In this document: positions 47,785 through 61,432 of the stretch, piece after piece | Layout: the number at the start of each line of letters is the position of its first letter | Numbering within the stretch: position 1 is the first letter of the stretch | Origin: Hymenopellis radicata | Lineage: Eukaryota > Basidiomycota > Agaricomycetes > Agaricales > Physalacriaceae | NCBI GenBank assembly: GCA_015501595.1 | Contig: JADNRX010000011.1 | Location: 186,001-250,000, forward strand | Direction: 5' to 3' | DNA length: 64,000 bases | The notes under the pieces: generated by a model | What the model was told of the DNA's origin: nothing | The model's input: the letters and a program-made list of their open reading frames with translations, nothing else | The model's database searches: none | Position numbers and translations under genes: made by a program

Positions 47785-48642
47785 CGATTTCTTTTGTTCT
47801 CTGCCGAGTAGCCGCGGCTTCCTGGCTTCGAACCGCCGGTTTTGGCTATTATAATCGGCTGATCACGTGGGGACAGTGCTGGCACAGATCTCTGAGATAT
47901 ATCTCCTCCCCATACGCCGAACAGTCGGAGATGATGGGGACTTCCTGCGACACGGCGACATCTGGCGACATCAACCTCTTCCAGTATTCATGAATCTGAC
48001 GGCTCGCAAGCACGAATCGCGCCATCAAGACTCATCGCATTTAAACATTCAATTGGCCTCCTACTGTTCCATGTTTCTCTCTGACCTGGCAGTACCTGGC
48101 CTTACCGGCGGTAAAGGTCTGTTTTGGGACGGTTATCACGACAAACGAAGAACGAAAACAAAGTACTACACCACATGTTACTGATTTGCCAATTTTCAGG
48201 TTGACCCTCAAAACCCTCAACATGCGCGTTCAAAGGCTGGCTCAGTTAAGACGTATACGTACACTAGGACGTCCTACTTGATGCAGCACAACGGTCCATC
48301 CGCCCCCAGGTTTTCAAGTCGCTCAGGAGTGAAGACAAAATCCGCAGGTGCATTGAGTTAGATCAACTCCCCCAAAACAAGCTGCAGGGCTGTCTGCCAA
48401 GCCCGGCGGCAACGCACAGATGACGATTGTCAGCGATTGTCTCGCGATTGTTATTTCAATATGGCCACCGCCACGTTCATTCCTCCGTCCTTCGCTTCCT
48501 GGTCGTGCTGCTCTTCTTCGAGGTCTAATTCCTGCACGAACAATATTTCATGTATGTCGTCTTGTCTGTTCTTCAAGCAAAAAGCGTGCTGATAGCTTCT
48601 CAGGAAAGTTATACAGTATCAAGGTTGGGTACCTCCCCCATG

Positions 48643-48658
48643 GTCGATCAAGATCGAC
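48643..48658. promoter_or_regulatory. Palindromic element upstream of HMG copy 2
   Basis: GTCGATC, AA, GATCGAC: the same perfect 16-base palindrome as in the left arm, about 124 bases before the start. Confidence 0.45.
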
Positions 48659-48734
48659 TAATCCAATCCTGATTCTGAATGCTCTTTCGAAAGACTCCCC
48701 AATCAGATTAAGCACTTGATCTAGATTTGCGGCA

Positions 48735-48741
48735 TATAAAA
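48735..48741 (+). promoter_or_regulatory. TATA box, HMG copy 2
   Basis: TATAAAA 41 bases before the ATG, conserved in position with copy 1. Confidence 0.55.
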
Positions 48742-48781
48742 TGACCTCCAACGCGCCGATTCCTTACTTTCCGAATCCCCC

Positions 48782-50010
48782 ATGAACTCCCCGCAGCAGA
48801 CGACACATCTCCTGCCCGCCGGCCCATCTGGCTGGATGCCCAAAAACCCCGACGGCGACGATGTCCACTATGAACATCGACATGGTGTTTTCGTCGACCA
48901 CGCAGCCTACGCTATTTTTCGGGCTGAAGGATCGCGAGCAGAGCACAACGGAAGAAGGCTAACCCTCCTCGCCCTCCGAATCCCTTCATCCTCTTCCGCA
49001 ACGACTACACCAAAAGACACGCGAAGGGCGGCCCAAGGTTCGTCGGAATGCGCATAGTGGACCGCTGGAGGACTCGCATTCGAAGCGCGCCGGTCAGGCC
49101 TGGCGCGCACTCACAGCGGAGGAAAAGCGAGCGTGGCAGCTCCTCGCGAAGAAGGCCGGCGATGAGCACGCCAAAATGTACCCTGATTACCGCTATCGAC
49201 CCAACAAGCGCCTCCCCGCCAGTGCTCTTCGCCATCACCGTTTACCTACCTCGTTCTGCCGGACGTCGAGCAACGAGCGCTCCCATTCTCAGACTACGCG
49301 CAGTGTTTCTCCCCACTTTGATTGTGATCGTTCGTCATCGCCGACATCACCTTCTGACTCTCAGAGCGCGCCTCCCCCCGCGCTTGTACCGTCCAATAGT
49401 ACGCGTATTATATATCGGAGGTCGACGTCTGTCCCCACATCACCACAAGCATCGACATCAACCGCCATAGTCGAAGTCGAAGGCTTCGACCTTTCGTCCA
49501 AACGGCGATCAAGGTCCCTTCACGAGGATGACTCGTTCTATCCTACGTTTCCTTTCACGGACACGTCTGCGTCTACCGACTTCGACTACTACCAGGTGAT
49601 CCCCCACCGTGTCTATCCTGAGTGCCTATATTCATGCCATGTTCTAGCAATACTTTTATGCCGCAGATTCGCCGAGCGACGAGTCAGCGTACTATTCTCC
49701 TCCACCGCTGTACATGCCGGCGAATGATCTTGCCACTCCGTCCCCTCTACCATCTGCGTCGTCGAGTCTCGCGGGATGGAATGGCGAACCCATTCCCGAA
49801 CAAATGCGATGTACTCAGCAGCCACATTCCTGCGACTCTCCGCCTTCGTATTCTAACCACCCAGAAAACACATCTTGGCACGATTCGTACCCGATGCAGG
49901 CCGACACCAGCCCGCCCGATCCCGCGCGCGCTTTGCACCTGCACACTGGTCAGAGTTATGGTGCCTTTGCTCCTTATTCGCCATCCGGCATAGAAGAATC
50001 CTATTGCTGA
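48782..50010 (+). CDS. HMG-box transcription factor, copy 2 (right arm)
   Basis: Paralogue of the gene at 25790-27006 in opposite orientation. The N terminus (MNSPQQTTHLLPAGPSGW) continues without a break into AAYAIFRAEGSRAE, the place where copy 1 is interrupted. The HMG box is recognisable (NPFILF, then SKRAGQAWRALTAEEKRAW and KKAGDEHAKMYPDYRYRP). As written, two bases are missing relative to copy 1: one at about 48944 (CAC for CCAC) and one in CCC at 49032-49034. They throw the box out of frame twice. The C-terminal half is in frame, with an intron after DYYQ, and ends YSPSGIEESYC. Substitutions between copies are spread over the whole gene, so the duplication is not recent. Function as for copy 1. 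Confidence 0.83.
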
Positions 50011-50566
50011 CAGCGGACGCAGTGTGGTCCCCAACCAATTTCATTACAGTTGTAAGTCGCTTCCCTGGGGTTGTTCGCAAGATGTTCATCATGCCCTAGA
50101 TCCTAGTCTGCTCGTCTAATCCTCTCACCCAAGCCGTTTGCGATGCCAATACGAGCTTGACGGTTCGTGTAGCCTTATGCCCATATGTAGCTCTGTTTAT
50201 TTGCCATGAATTAATTATAAGTCTACATTCCTCTGGCGGGATGCTTCGCGACTTCTGCTTCTTGTATCCCTGTGCCTAACCAATCACTCGAGCTTAAACG
50301 TTAAACACTGATTCTAGGTTAATCATAGAGCCGGCAGATGTCGCTTTCCCACTTAAGGGACGACAGTCCCGCATCGTCCAGGATTGCTCAATTACAACAT
50401 TCAATGTCCACTCCGTCACCAGGCTCCGTTCTTATGCCTATTGTAAGATCTACGTCACATTCGAGGAAGAACATAAGAGTTTGTGTAAATAAAACTTACA
50501 GAGAGTAATACAGCGTATACAACATTCAGTTCAAAGTATCTAGTTCCTCGATATGCAAATTTCCTT
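50011..50566. other. Convergent intergenic region
   Basis: About 555 bases between the stops of HMG copy 2 (+) and acetate kinase (-). The first 90 bases still resemble the left arm (GTAAGTC followed by CTTCC and CTGG in both). Nothing else seen. Confidence 0.45.
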
Positions 50567-52129
50567 CTAATGTGTTGGTGCCCAAAACTTTGCTATCTGC
50601 GAGCATTCCAACGCCATCTCGAACTGCGCCACAAATATCAGACATGAACACTTCCGAGCTACGACGGTGAACTCACCTGTTCGTCCGTTCTACATACGAG
50701 AATCTTCTTGGAATCGGTGGGTCGTGCAGTGATATCGAAAACGACCCCTTCTTGCGAGTCCACGCTCTGATTCGCTTCGTCTGAAACGCCGTGAAAGCCC
50801 AAACATTGGAGCTTTTCGCCAATCACCTTCCTCAGCTCCTTACTTCTTTCACCTATGCCACCCGAAAATACAATCGCATCCATCTGGCCATCTAGCTTCA
50901 GATGATAAGAACCAATGTAGTTCAAGATGCGATCAGCGAACAAGTTGAAGGCCAACTGGTCGACTTCAGATCCTTCCTGAGCGCGACGCGTAATCAGACC
51001 GAAATCCGTCGTTCCAGTAAGAGACTTCCATCCCGCCTTTGAATTGAGTATATTTTCTGCCTGTGAGAAAATTAGACAAAGAAACAAGGCTCAGCGAACC
51101 AAGGTACCTGCGTAACGTGGAGTTGAGTCGCGACCTTGGGATCGTGACTGATCCTTCCTGCTTTGTTGGTATAGTGGAAAATGAGACTGGGGTCGATTGC
51201 ACCTGACCGTGTGGCACCGGGAAGACCATTCAATGGGGTCAATCCCATGGACGTGTCCAATGAATATCCGCCTTTGACAGCACACACAGAGGCGCCTGAC
51301 CCGAGGTGAAGTAAGATAAGGTTGAGTGATGTCGCCGGCTGCAACAATGATATAGTTAGACGACGTCAGTGGGTAGATAGCATCAGCACCTGCCTTGTCT
51401 AGGTACTGGGCGACGGAACGTAGTATGAAGGAATCTAGCGTTGGCACGTTAGCGTGGATCCAGGCGCATCCTAGGCCCTCTCGACGTACAACTGAGGCCG
51501 TGGAATCCGTATTTTTTGAGACCCCGTTTCTTCGCGACTGTTTGGTCGATCGCGTAGCTCGCGATGTGCGACGGGATAGAGCGGTGGAACGCGGTATCGA
51601 AAAACGCGATGGAATTTGCGTTTGAAAGGACAGAGATACAGGACTTGATTACTGCGAGCGCTGCACCGTTATGTCTACAAAAAACCTCAGCATGGCGAAG
51701 GAAGAGCTAAGCGTACACGTACAGCGGAGCAAGATCAGAAAGTTTCTCAATGTGATGGTAAGTTTCATCACTGATGACGACTGGGTCGGAATAGTCCCCT
51801 CCGTGTACGACTCGGTGGCAGATTTGAACAATCTTGGTCTTGTCAATGTTCGCTACTGTCTGTAGAATATCGAGGAAGTGGGCGAAACCTGAGGCGTGAT
51901 CTGTGACGGAGGGGGTGATTTCGTTCTTTATCGTACGCGTCGAAGAAGATAAGGGCTCGAAGCTGAATGTAGCGGGAGGCGCAGTAATACTTGAGATGGA
52001 TGACACCAAAATCAAGCGCGGAGGTTCGGGAGACGCGTCAATCTGATAGAGGGAGATCTTGAGTGAAGACGAGCCGGCATTGCATGAGAGTATGTAGCCG
52101 CTGCGGGGGGCTTGTGTGATGTCTGACAT
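50567..52129 (-). CDS. ackA: Acetate kinase
   Basis: Transfers the phosphate of acetyl phosphate to ADP, giving acetate and ATP. Family motifs are [19 protein letters not shown] (N-terminal phosphate loop), [87 protein letters not shown] and [15 protein letters not shown]. The protein ends KFWAPTH. Length, about 430 residues, is normal. One intron (51339-51393) needs a GC 5' site to keep [15 protein letters not shown] in frame. The gene is head-to-head with phosphoketolase, its biochemical partner, 466 bases apart. There is no mitochondrial presequence, so it is cytosolic. No phosphotransacetylase is present in the window. Confidence 0.94.
51339..51393 (-). other. Probable GC-AG intron in the acetate kinase gene
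   Basis: On the minus strand the exon ends GACAAG, the intron starts GCAGGT and ends GTTGCAG, and the next exon reads CCGGCG. Using the nearby GT four bases later would shift the frame of the conserved segment that follows. A base error is the alternative. Confidence 0.5.
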
Positions 52130-52595
52130 GGTAAAAAGTTAGCGCGTGGGGGGCCCGAGGGTTAAGTTTATTAAACAAGTGAGAGTCAACACGCGTATCC
52201 GTGTCAAGGCTGGGCTGGATACCAACTGTGAAGGAAGGATCATAAGACGAGAACAGTGGAGAAGAGTGGAGGTCATTGGTTCGTATGGGGTGACGTCAGA
52301 ACGATTCGAGACTTTGAATGCCAGGCTGAAGATGGAACCGCTCGAGACATTACGAACCAAAGCGATTGGACCGTTATCCAACGGAACCAGTCAACGTTCA
52401 ATACTAAGTGCCTCTAAATTGGCTAATGCGGCTTATTCAAGGTCTCGAGCACAGGCCGATCAAACTGTTCTCGACCATTTTTAGATCGATGGACGCGAAT
52501 GGGCACTCAGACACCAGCGCGTCATCTACGCCAATGACTATAGCATATAAATATCTTCGACAGTACCGCTTTGGTCTCCAACAAACATCTCACTA
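52130..52595. promoter_or_regulatory. Shared divergent promoter, acetate kinase and phosphoketolase
   Basis: 466 bases between two starts on opposite strands. A TATA box (TATAAATA, 52546-52553) lies about 45 bases before the phosphoketolase ATG. Shared regulation of the two pathway enzymes is likely but not shown. Confidence 0.6.
52546..52553 (+). promoter_or_regulatory. TATA box of the phosphoketolase gene
   Basis: TATAAATA about 45 bases upstream of the ATG at 52596. Confidence 0.5.
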
Positions 52596-55500
52596 ATGCC
52601 TGGACAAGTACTCTACCAAGCAAACCCCCAACCAGATCCGTCGCTGCTTCCTGATTCCATTTTGGAATTCAGTGTCAAGCTCGACACCAAGAACTACCTT
52701 CCTCAGGATGAGCTCAAGGCCGTCCAGAAGTTCAGGCGAGCGGCAGATTACGTCGCTGCTGGTGCGCATTCTTCCTTCGTTCGCGCTACCTCAACTTACT
52801 CTCGTCTTGCAGCTATGATCTTCTTGAACGACAATGTACTTTTGAAGGATAAGTTGACACACGATAACATCAAGCCTCGCCTTCTCGGCCATTGGGGAAC
52901 CTGCCCAGGGCTCAATATGGTTTATGCCCACCTTAATCGGTATGTGTTTTCTTTAATCTTGTCGTAGCTCTCACTCAACGTTATACAGAGTCATCAGCAA
53001 GACTGGTTTAGACGCACTCTACGTTGTTGGTCCAGGTTGGTCCGCTATGACATCATATGGTTCTCACTCTAACCTTCCTCTACTCTAGGACATGGCGCTC
53101 CTGCTGTGCTGTCTTGCCTCTGGCTGGAAGATTCTCTGAATGCCTTCCTTCCTGAATATTCCCGCAACTTTTCAGGGTTGCACAAGCTCATCTCGGGCTT
53201 CAGTGCTCCTGGTGGCCCACCAAGGCTAGTTGCACAACAACACTGGTACATGTATACAAACTAACGACAACTATCTACAGTCATATTAATGCCGAAACTC
53301 CCGGAGCTATCCACGAAGGTGGAGAGCTTGGATATGCTCTGAGCGTCTCGTTCGGTGCTGTCATGGACAAGCCCGACCTCGTCGTCGCCTGTGTAATAGG
53401 TGATGGTGAGGCTGAAAGCGGTCCAACTGCAACTGCTTGGCACGGATTCAAGTATATTGATCCCGCCGAGTCTGGTGCCGTCCTTCCCATCATCCATGTC
53501 AATGGCTTCAAGATCTCCGAGCGTACCATATACGGTACCATGGACGACAAGGAGATGACCGCGCTTTTCACGTTCGTACATCTTCCAACCGAAGAACTAG
53601 TAGCTGATCGTTACTTAGTGGCTACGGCTATCAACCACGCATCGTCTCAGATCTTGAGAACCTCGACAATGACCTCGCCGCGTCGATGGATTGGGCTTTG
53701 GCCGAAATCAAGAAGATTCAGACCGCCGCTCGTTCTGGCAAACCAATCACGAAGCCTCGCTGGCCAGTCCTCATCCTTCGCACACCGAAAGGTCTCGGTG
53801 GACCCAAGTCATTCCACGGAGAGCTCATTGAAGGCTCATTCCACTCTCACCAAGTCCCCCTTCCCAACGCCAAGACCTCCGATGAGGAACTCGCCGCGCT
53901 CGATAAATGGTTAAGGAGCTACAAGCCAGAAGAACTGTTCACCGACGAAGGTAGTCCGGTTGACGAGGTTATCAGCATCGTCCCCGTCGAATCCGAAAAG
54001 AAGTTGGGCCAGAAGGTGGAGAGCTACAAATCTTACATTCCTCTCGACATTCCAGAATGGACCGATTTCGGTGTCAAGAAAGGGAGCGAAGCGAGCTGTA
54101 TGAAGACTATTGGCCAGTTTTTGAAAGGTGTCGTCGCCAAGTACGTGTTCTTTACATGTGCGCTCCATTGGCTAATCGTTTCTTTCCATAGGAACCCCTC
54201 GACCTTCCGTATCTTTTCCCCCGATGAGTTGGTATCAAACAAGTTGGACGCAGTCCTTGATGACTCTGGCCGTAACTTCCAATGGGATGTCGCGTCTCGC
54301 AACAATGGTGGCCGTGTCATCGAGATTTTGTCCGAGCACACCTGCCAAGGCATGCTCCAAGGATACACTTTGACCGGACGTACTGGTCTGTTCCCGAGTT
54401 ACGAAGCCTTCTTAGGCATCGTTCACACCATGATGGTACAGTACTCCAAATTCGCAAAGATGGTACGTTTGATTAGAAACTTTCGACCATACCTGATGAC
54501 CTGCACAGGCCGCTGAGACTTCTTGGCGTCAAGATGTAGGATCGCTCAACTACCTTGAGACCTCTACATGGACTCGGCAGGAACACAATGGTTTCTCGCA
54601 TCAAAATCCGTAAGGCTACCTCCCGGCTACACACGTATATCAGCTAATTGTCTTGAAGATCGTTTATTGGTGCTGTCCTCAATTTGAAAGCTCGTTCGGC
54701 TCGGGTTTATTTGCCACCGGATGCCAACTGCTTCTTGTCGACTGTCTCTCACTGTCTTCGGGCGAAAAACTACGTCAACCTTATGGTCGGCAGCAAGCAG
54801 CCTACGCCTGTCTGGCTGTCGCCCGAAGACGCGAATCGCCACTGCATAGCGGGAGCTTCAGTGTTCAAGTTCGCTAGTGTCGACGAGGGTGTCGATCCCG
54901 ACGTGTAAGCTTTGCTCTTACTTCGGCGGCCGATTGGTGCTAACACCTTACGATTCAGTGTCTTGGTCGGTATCGGTGTGGAAGTAACGTTCGAGGTCAT
55001 TGCTGCTGCCGCCCTCCTCCGCCAGCATGCACCTCAACTGCGCGTACGTGTCGTCAACGTCACAGACTTGATGATTTTGGGTGTCCACGGGTCTCATCCT
55101 CATTCATTAAGTGACGACGCCTTTGACGCCCTGTTCACTCACGACAAGCCAATTGTTATCAACTACCACGGTTACCCCATGGAGCTGAAAGGATTGTTGT
55201 TCGGACGGCCTGAGCTTGGGCGGGTTACCATTCATGGTTACATCGAAGAAGGTACAGTCTCCCTTAGGCAGACTCGATCAAAGCTGACACTTTAGATTGA
55301 AGGTACCACGACCTCTCCATTCGACGTAAGCCCAAATGTTGTCGTTTGGTTTAATTTAATGACTTTAAATCTTACAGATGATGCTTTGCAACCAAACTTC
55401 GCGGTACGATATCGCTCTAAATGCCGTTCGTGGAGGTGCTCTGGGCAACCCGAAGGTCGCTGTGTCAGCTCATGAGATAGAGAGCTATCTCAAACACCTT

Positions 55501-55629
55501 GCGCAAAAGGACAAGGACTACATTTACGCCAACGGCAAAGGTGTGTATATTTTTCAATTACTCGTAGTCTTGACGCTGACCAGCTTCGTAGATCGCGATG
55601 GCACCTTTGACGTCCCGACATTTGCATGA
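52596..55629 (+). CDS. XFP: Phosphoketolase (xylulose 5-phosphate/fructose 6-phosphate)
   Basis: A thiamine-diphosphate enzyme that spl its xylulose 5-phosphate (or fructose 6-phosphate) with phosphate into acetyl phosphate and glyceraldehyde 3-phosphate (or erythrose 4-phosphate). Conserved blocks are [52 protein letters not shown], the ThDP/metal motif [91 protein letters not shown] and [19 protein letters not shown]. About a dozen exons all read in frame. One intron (53225-53280) has a GC 5' end. Length, around 800 residues, is normal. Divergent neighbour: acetate kinase. Confidence 0.96.
53225..53280 (+). other. GC-AG intron in the phosphoketolase gene
   Basis: The exon ends CCACCAAG, the intron starts GCTAGT, contains CTAAC as a branch site, and ends CTACAG. 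The next exon gives HINAETPG. No GT site keeps this frame, and the surrounding protein is highly conserved. Confidence 0.75.
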
Positions 55630-56441
55630 ACATTGAATATCGAGCATTGAGTGTATTATCGCAGCGACCGTAAAATGTAGAATATCAGGTATAATTGTAC
55701 ACATATTGTAAAATCGTCAATGTAGTTTTGTTCTCTTTCCACGACTGATACGAGGCTTCCGAGGGCTAGCACAGCTTGTTTATAGGACAATAACCCCTAG
55801 AGCGGCGGGAATTAGAGCGACCGGTAGTCCAAGCTTCCAGTCGCGAGTCGAGACGTCCTGTCTGGTTAAGAATACATGAAACGAAGAACGCCACCAGCGC
55901 TTCTTGAGCCAAAAGTTCAAGTCCGCATTCAATAGCGGAGATCGCCAGGACTTAGTACAAGGTTCTGCGAGGAGAAGTCGTGGCTTGAAGACGCTTTACG
56001 CGCGTGCAAGAACAATTGGAACAGACTGATTCTGACTGAACAATTAAGACAGGAACTTGAAGCTTTGACAAAAAGCCACTGATCCGAACGATCCATCGAT
56101 CGATGCTTATGAAAAAGGCCGGCCGGCCGCCAAGGGTTGCCAAACACAGCCAGATGAGAAAGGAGAGCTATATGGCGGGTTACGCATGGTCCTTGCGAAT
56201 GCTTTAGACCAATATATCTGAAGCGCAAAGACGGGATCGATGAAATTGAATTGAAACATGGGCCGGTTTCAAGAGGCACAGCGGCCGAAAACGCTTGAGG
56301 TCACGTGCCATTCAAACCCCGCTTTTCTAGCAATTGCCCAGGTCCTGTGCAGCCTTCCTCCTTTACCCACTGGGCTTGCTCCCAGCCATTTCTGCGCTGC
56401 TCGGCCTTTTTTCCCTCTTCCTCTTCAATATTTCGCCGTCA
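55630..56441. other. Intergenic region, about 810 bases
   Basis: Between phosphoketolase and casein kinase I, both on the plus strand. Contains the 3' end of the first and the pyrimidine-rich promoter/leader of the second (C+T-rich from about 56340 to 56440, common before highly expressed fungal genes). No gene seen. Confidence 0.5.
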
Positions 56442-58637
56442 TGACCACTCCTCATGTCATCGCCTCCTCAGCGTCGCCCCAATCCCAGTCGTCCACATCC
56501 AATGGTATTGTTGGTAGTCACTATCGGGTTGGAAAGAAAATCGGGGAGGGTTCCTTTGGTGTCGTCTTTGAAGGTGAATACAACCGCCATACAGCCTCTC
56601 TTTTCCTGGCGCTCCGCGGTTACGTCGGACCTTAGGAGTCTACAGCAGTCCTAGGCGCTAACCCGCTTCGACCGCCCCCGCCGTCCGTCCTTCTGTGCAG
56701 TATGCTGATGCTCAATTGCAGGTACAAAGATGTTGTCCAACCATCCTGTGGCCATCAAATTTGTGCGCCTCAATTTCTAGTCTCTGTCTCTAGCGCAACT
56801 AACCTCGTCTCAGGAACCTCGGAAATCGGATGCTCCCCAGCTCAGAGACGAATTTCGCTCTTACAGGACACTGAACGGCACCCGTAAGTCTGGCCGCACC
56901 CAGCTTTCCAACTGTTCTCACACCGTTGACACAGCGGGAGTTCCTCAAGTTCATCACTTTGGTCAGGAGGGCCTTCACAACGTCCTCGTCATTGACTTGC
57001 TCGGTCCAAACTTGGAGGACATCTTTGACATGTGTGGGCGCAAATTCTCGGTCAAGACGGTTTGTATGGCTGCGAAACAGATGGTGGGTCCTTCATATCG
57101 TCGGCTCCCTCATTATCGGACCCCTTCCCGACCCACGGATGTGGGTCTGCTCGCCCGTTGCGAACGGCGTCTTCTTGTTAATAACTTGACCCTGGCGCAG
57201 AAAACTGATGTCGATTTTCTATAGGTCACTCGCGTACAGGCTATTCACGAAAAGTCTTTAATATATCGCGACATTAAGCCAGACAACTTCTTGATCGGTG
57301 TTCCGGCTTCCAAGACGGCAAATACTATTCACATTATTGGTGCGTAATTCAATACAATACGGATGGGAATGGCCACTAGTGCTCTTCGTACGACGTTATG
57401 AGAACAAGGACTGATACGAATGCCCCGTAGATTTCGGCATGGCGAAACATTATCGAGACCCCAAGACCAAAGTCCACATTCCTTACCGGGAACGCAAATC
57501 CCTTTCTGGCACCGCTCGTTACATGTCTATCAATACCCATCTTGGTCGGGAGCAGTCCCGACGAGATGATTTGGAATCATTGGGCCACGTTTTCATGTAT
57601 TTCTTACGCGGCGGGCTGCCATGGCAGGGTTTGCGGGCCGCTACTAACAAGCAAAAATATGAGAAAATCGGAGAAAAGAAACAAACCACACCGATTAGTG
57701 AACTCTGCGAAGGCTTTCCAGGTTAGTATGACATCACTCGCCTCCCTACTTCCACTGATATTTCTTGATGCTAGAGGAATTCGCTATCTACATGAACTAT
57801 GTCAGGAAGCTCGGATTCGAAGAGACACCTGACTATGATTTCCTTCGAGAACTTTTCAGTAAAGTCTTGAAGACGTTGGGAGAGCCTGAAGATGGGATAT
57901 TTGATTGGATGCTGTTGAACGACGGGAAAGGATGGCAAGCAAACAACGTAAGCGGTCAGCTCTTCGTCTGGATTGAGAATTTATCAGTTATCGTCGTAGT
58001 CGAGCTCGCATCACCTAGCACAAGCCCACGCCAACGCCTCATCGCCTCATGTACACAGGGAGCACCGGCGCGACCGTGACCACGCCACGCACCGAAGGGG
58101 ATCACGTCAAGCAGAATCTCCATCTGGGCTGGTTGTTAGTCCAGCACCCGCTCATGTGAAGGGCTCACGTCGGCCCAACACCCAAGACCGGAACAACTCT
58201 GCTCGCGACATTGGGAGTGTGCAACCCCTTGCACCAACAAGTCGGCGGACGAGTCAGCAACAACGGGAAGCCAGTGCTCTCGCTAGTGTTGGTCTATCTG
58301 CGCCTCATCCATATGCAACCGCTCCCAGTCCAAATGGCTACCGAACCGGCCGGGAACGCGAGTATGGCCGACATTCACCAAATCCTAATGCCCTTGTCAA
58401 CGGCAATGGCCTGAACAATGGTTCAGAATCATTCCTGTATGGCGCACAAGTTGCTGCCAAGAACGGTGCCAATTCCGTGAGGGAACGACCACCGGAGGCA
58501 CCGGTGGGATGCAGGGCCATGTTGGCGCAAGAGGCATGGGCGTTTACGATCGTGACCAAATGGCGCGGGTTGGTGAGCAGGACGAAGACCTGGGCCGAAG
58601 ACGTGGATTCTGGAGCGTCTTCTGCTGTCGAGGATAA
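56442..58637 (+). CDS. Casein kinase I
   Basis: Kinase start region [17 protein letters not shown], then [19 protein letters not shown] (P-loop), [20 protein letters not shown] (catalytic Lys), [34 protein letters not shown] (catalytic loop), [20 protein letters not shown] and [20 protein letters not shown], the CK1 signature. The remaining lobe ([20 protein letters not shown]) is complete. The tail is long, His/Arg/Ser-rich. As written the frame runs to TAA-type stop at 58695. A missing G in GGG at 58481-58483 would instead give a Gly/Arg tail ending FWSVFCCRG with TAA at 58635-58637, a dicysteine end like that of membrane-anchored yeast Yck kinases. I prefer the second reading. Likely role: signalling at the plasma membrane and morphogenesis. 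Confidence 0.9.
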
Positions 58638-59181
58638 CGGGCTGTCGCCGGACGGCGGTTCTTTCATGTTGCAAGCGTTTGTATATGATATTTAATTTCT
58701 TGGTGTGTACTTAATGATGATGCCTTATGACTTGCTTTCTAACGTTCGGTGCGAAGGTTACACTGCATAGATTGATGATTCAACCCTCCACGATCTTAAG
58801 CATCTTCATTCCCCCCCCCTAATCGCTCTCGTCCAAATCATTTCACGTCCGCTCGTTTACGTTCTGTCGGTGTTTGCTGCTCGCATTTCTATCCCCTCTA
58901 TTTACTGGGTCTCCAGTCGTACTGTAGTCTGTCATGATCTACCTTCCAAGTACTATCTTACTACATCCGGACACCGCACACCGTATCTCGTTCTCATTAT
59001 TGTTTCATTCATCGTTGTATTATTTAGCTCATAGTAACGTATTGGTTGAAAAGATTTAATAGTTTTATGCTTGGATGAATTGGTCTCCTTATTAATTCGA
59101 AGAGACCCGGAGGTTGCCGTCCTGCCTTAAGTGGTAACCGTGCGTTCTCTGCTACGGAGTTTCACCTTCTATTATTGCACG
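58638..59181. other. Intergenic region
   Basis: About 540 bases between casein kinase I and the bifunctional phosphofructokinase-2 gene. A C-run (about 58811-58819) is present. No gene seen. Confidence 0.5.

Positions 59182-61432
<2,251 letters not shown>

Larger units (their letters stand above)
47785..50100 (+). repeat. Right arm of a long inverted duplication
   Basis: Plus-strand counterpart of about 25690-28010. It contains the second HMG-box gene and about 1 kb upstream. Shared upstream blocks include TTCTTTTGTTCTCTGCCGAG, the stretch GACGGTTATCACGACAAACG (one base different in copy 1), and the whole promoter region from the palindrome to the TATA box. The two arms face each other across about 19.8 kb. 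Confidence 0.85.

Noticed and set aside
27970..47825. Direct repeat GAGTAGCCGCGGCTTC at both outer ends of the arms as a transposon signature
   Set aside because: The core AGCCGCGGCT is its own reverse complement, so it appears in the same orientation in an inverted duplication. No transposase or target duplication was seen.
25690..50100. Mating-type locus defined by the HMG-box genes
   Set aside because: HMG boxes are widespread in basidiomycete regulators. No homeodomain pair, pheromone, receptor or MIP gene is present, and agaricomycete mating type is normally set by homeodomain and receptor genes.
58811..58819. C-run near 58.8 kb as a regulatory element
   Set aside because: A simple homopolymer in an intergenic region with no supporting context.
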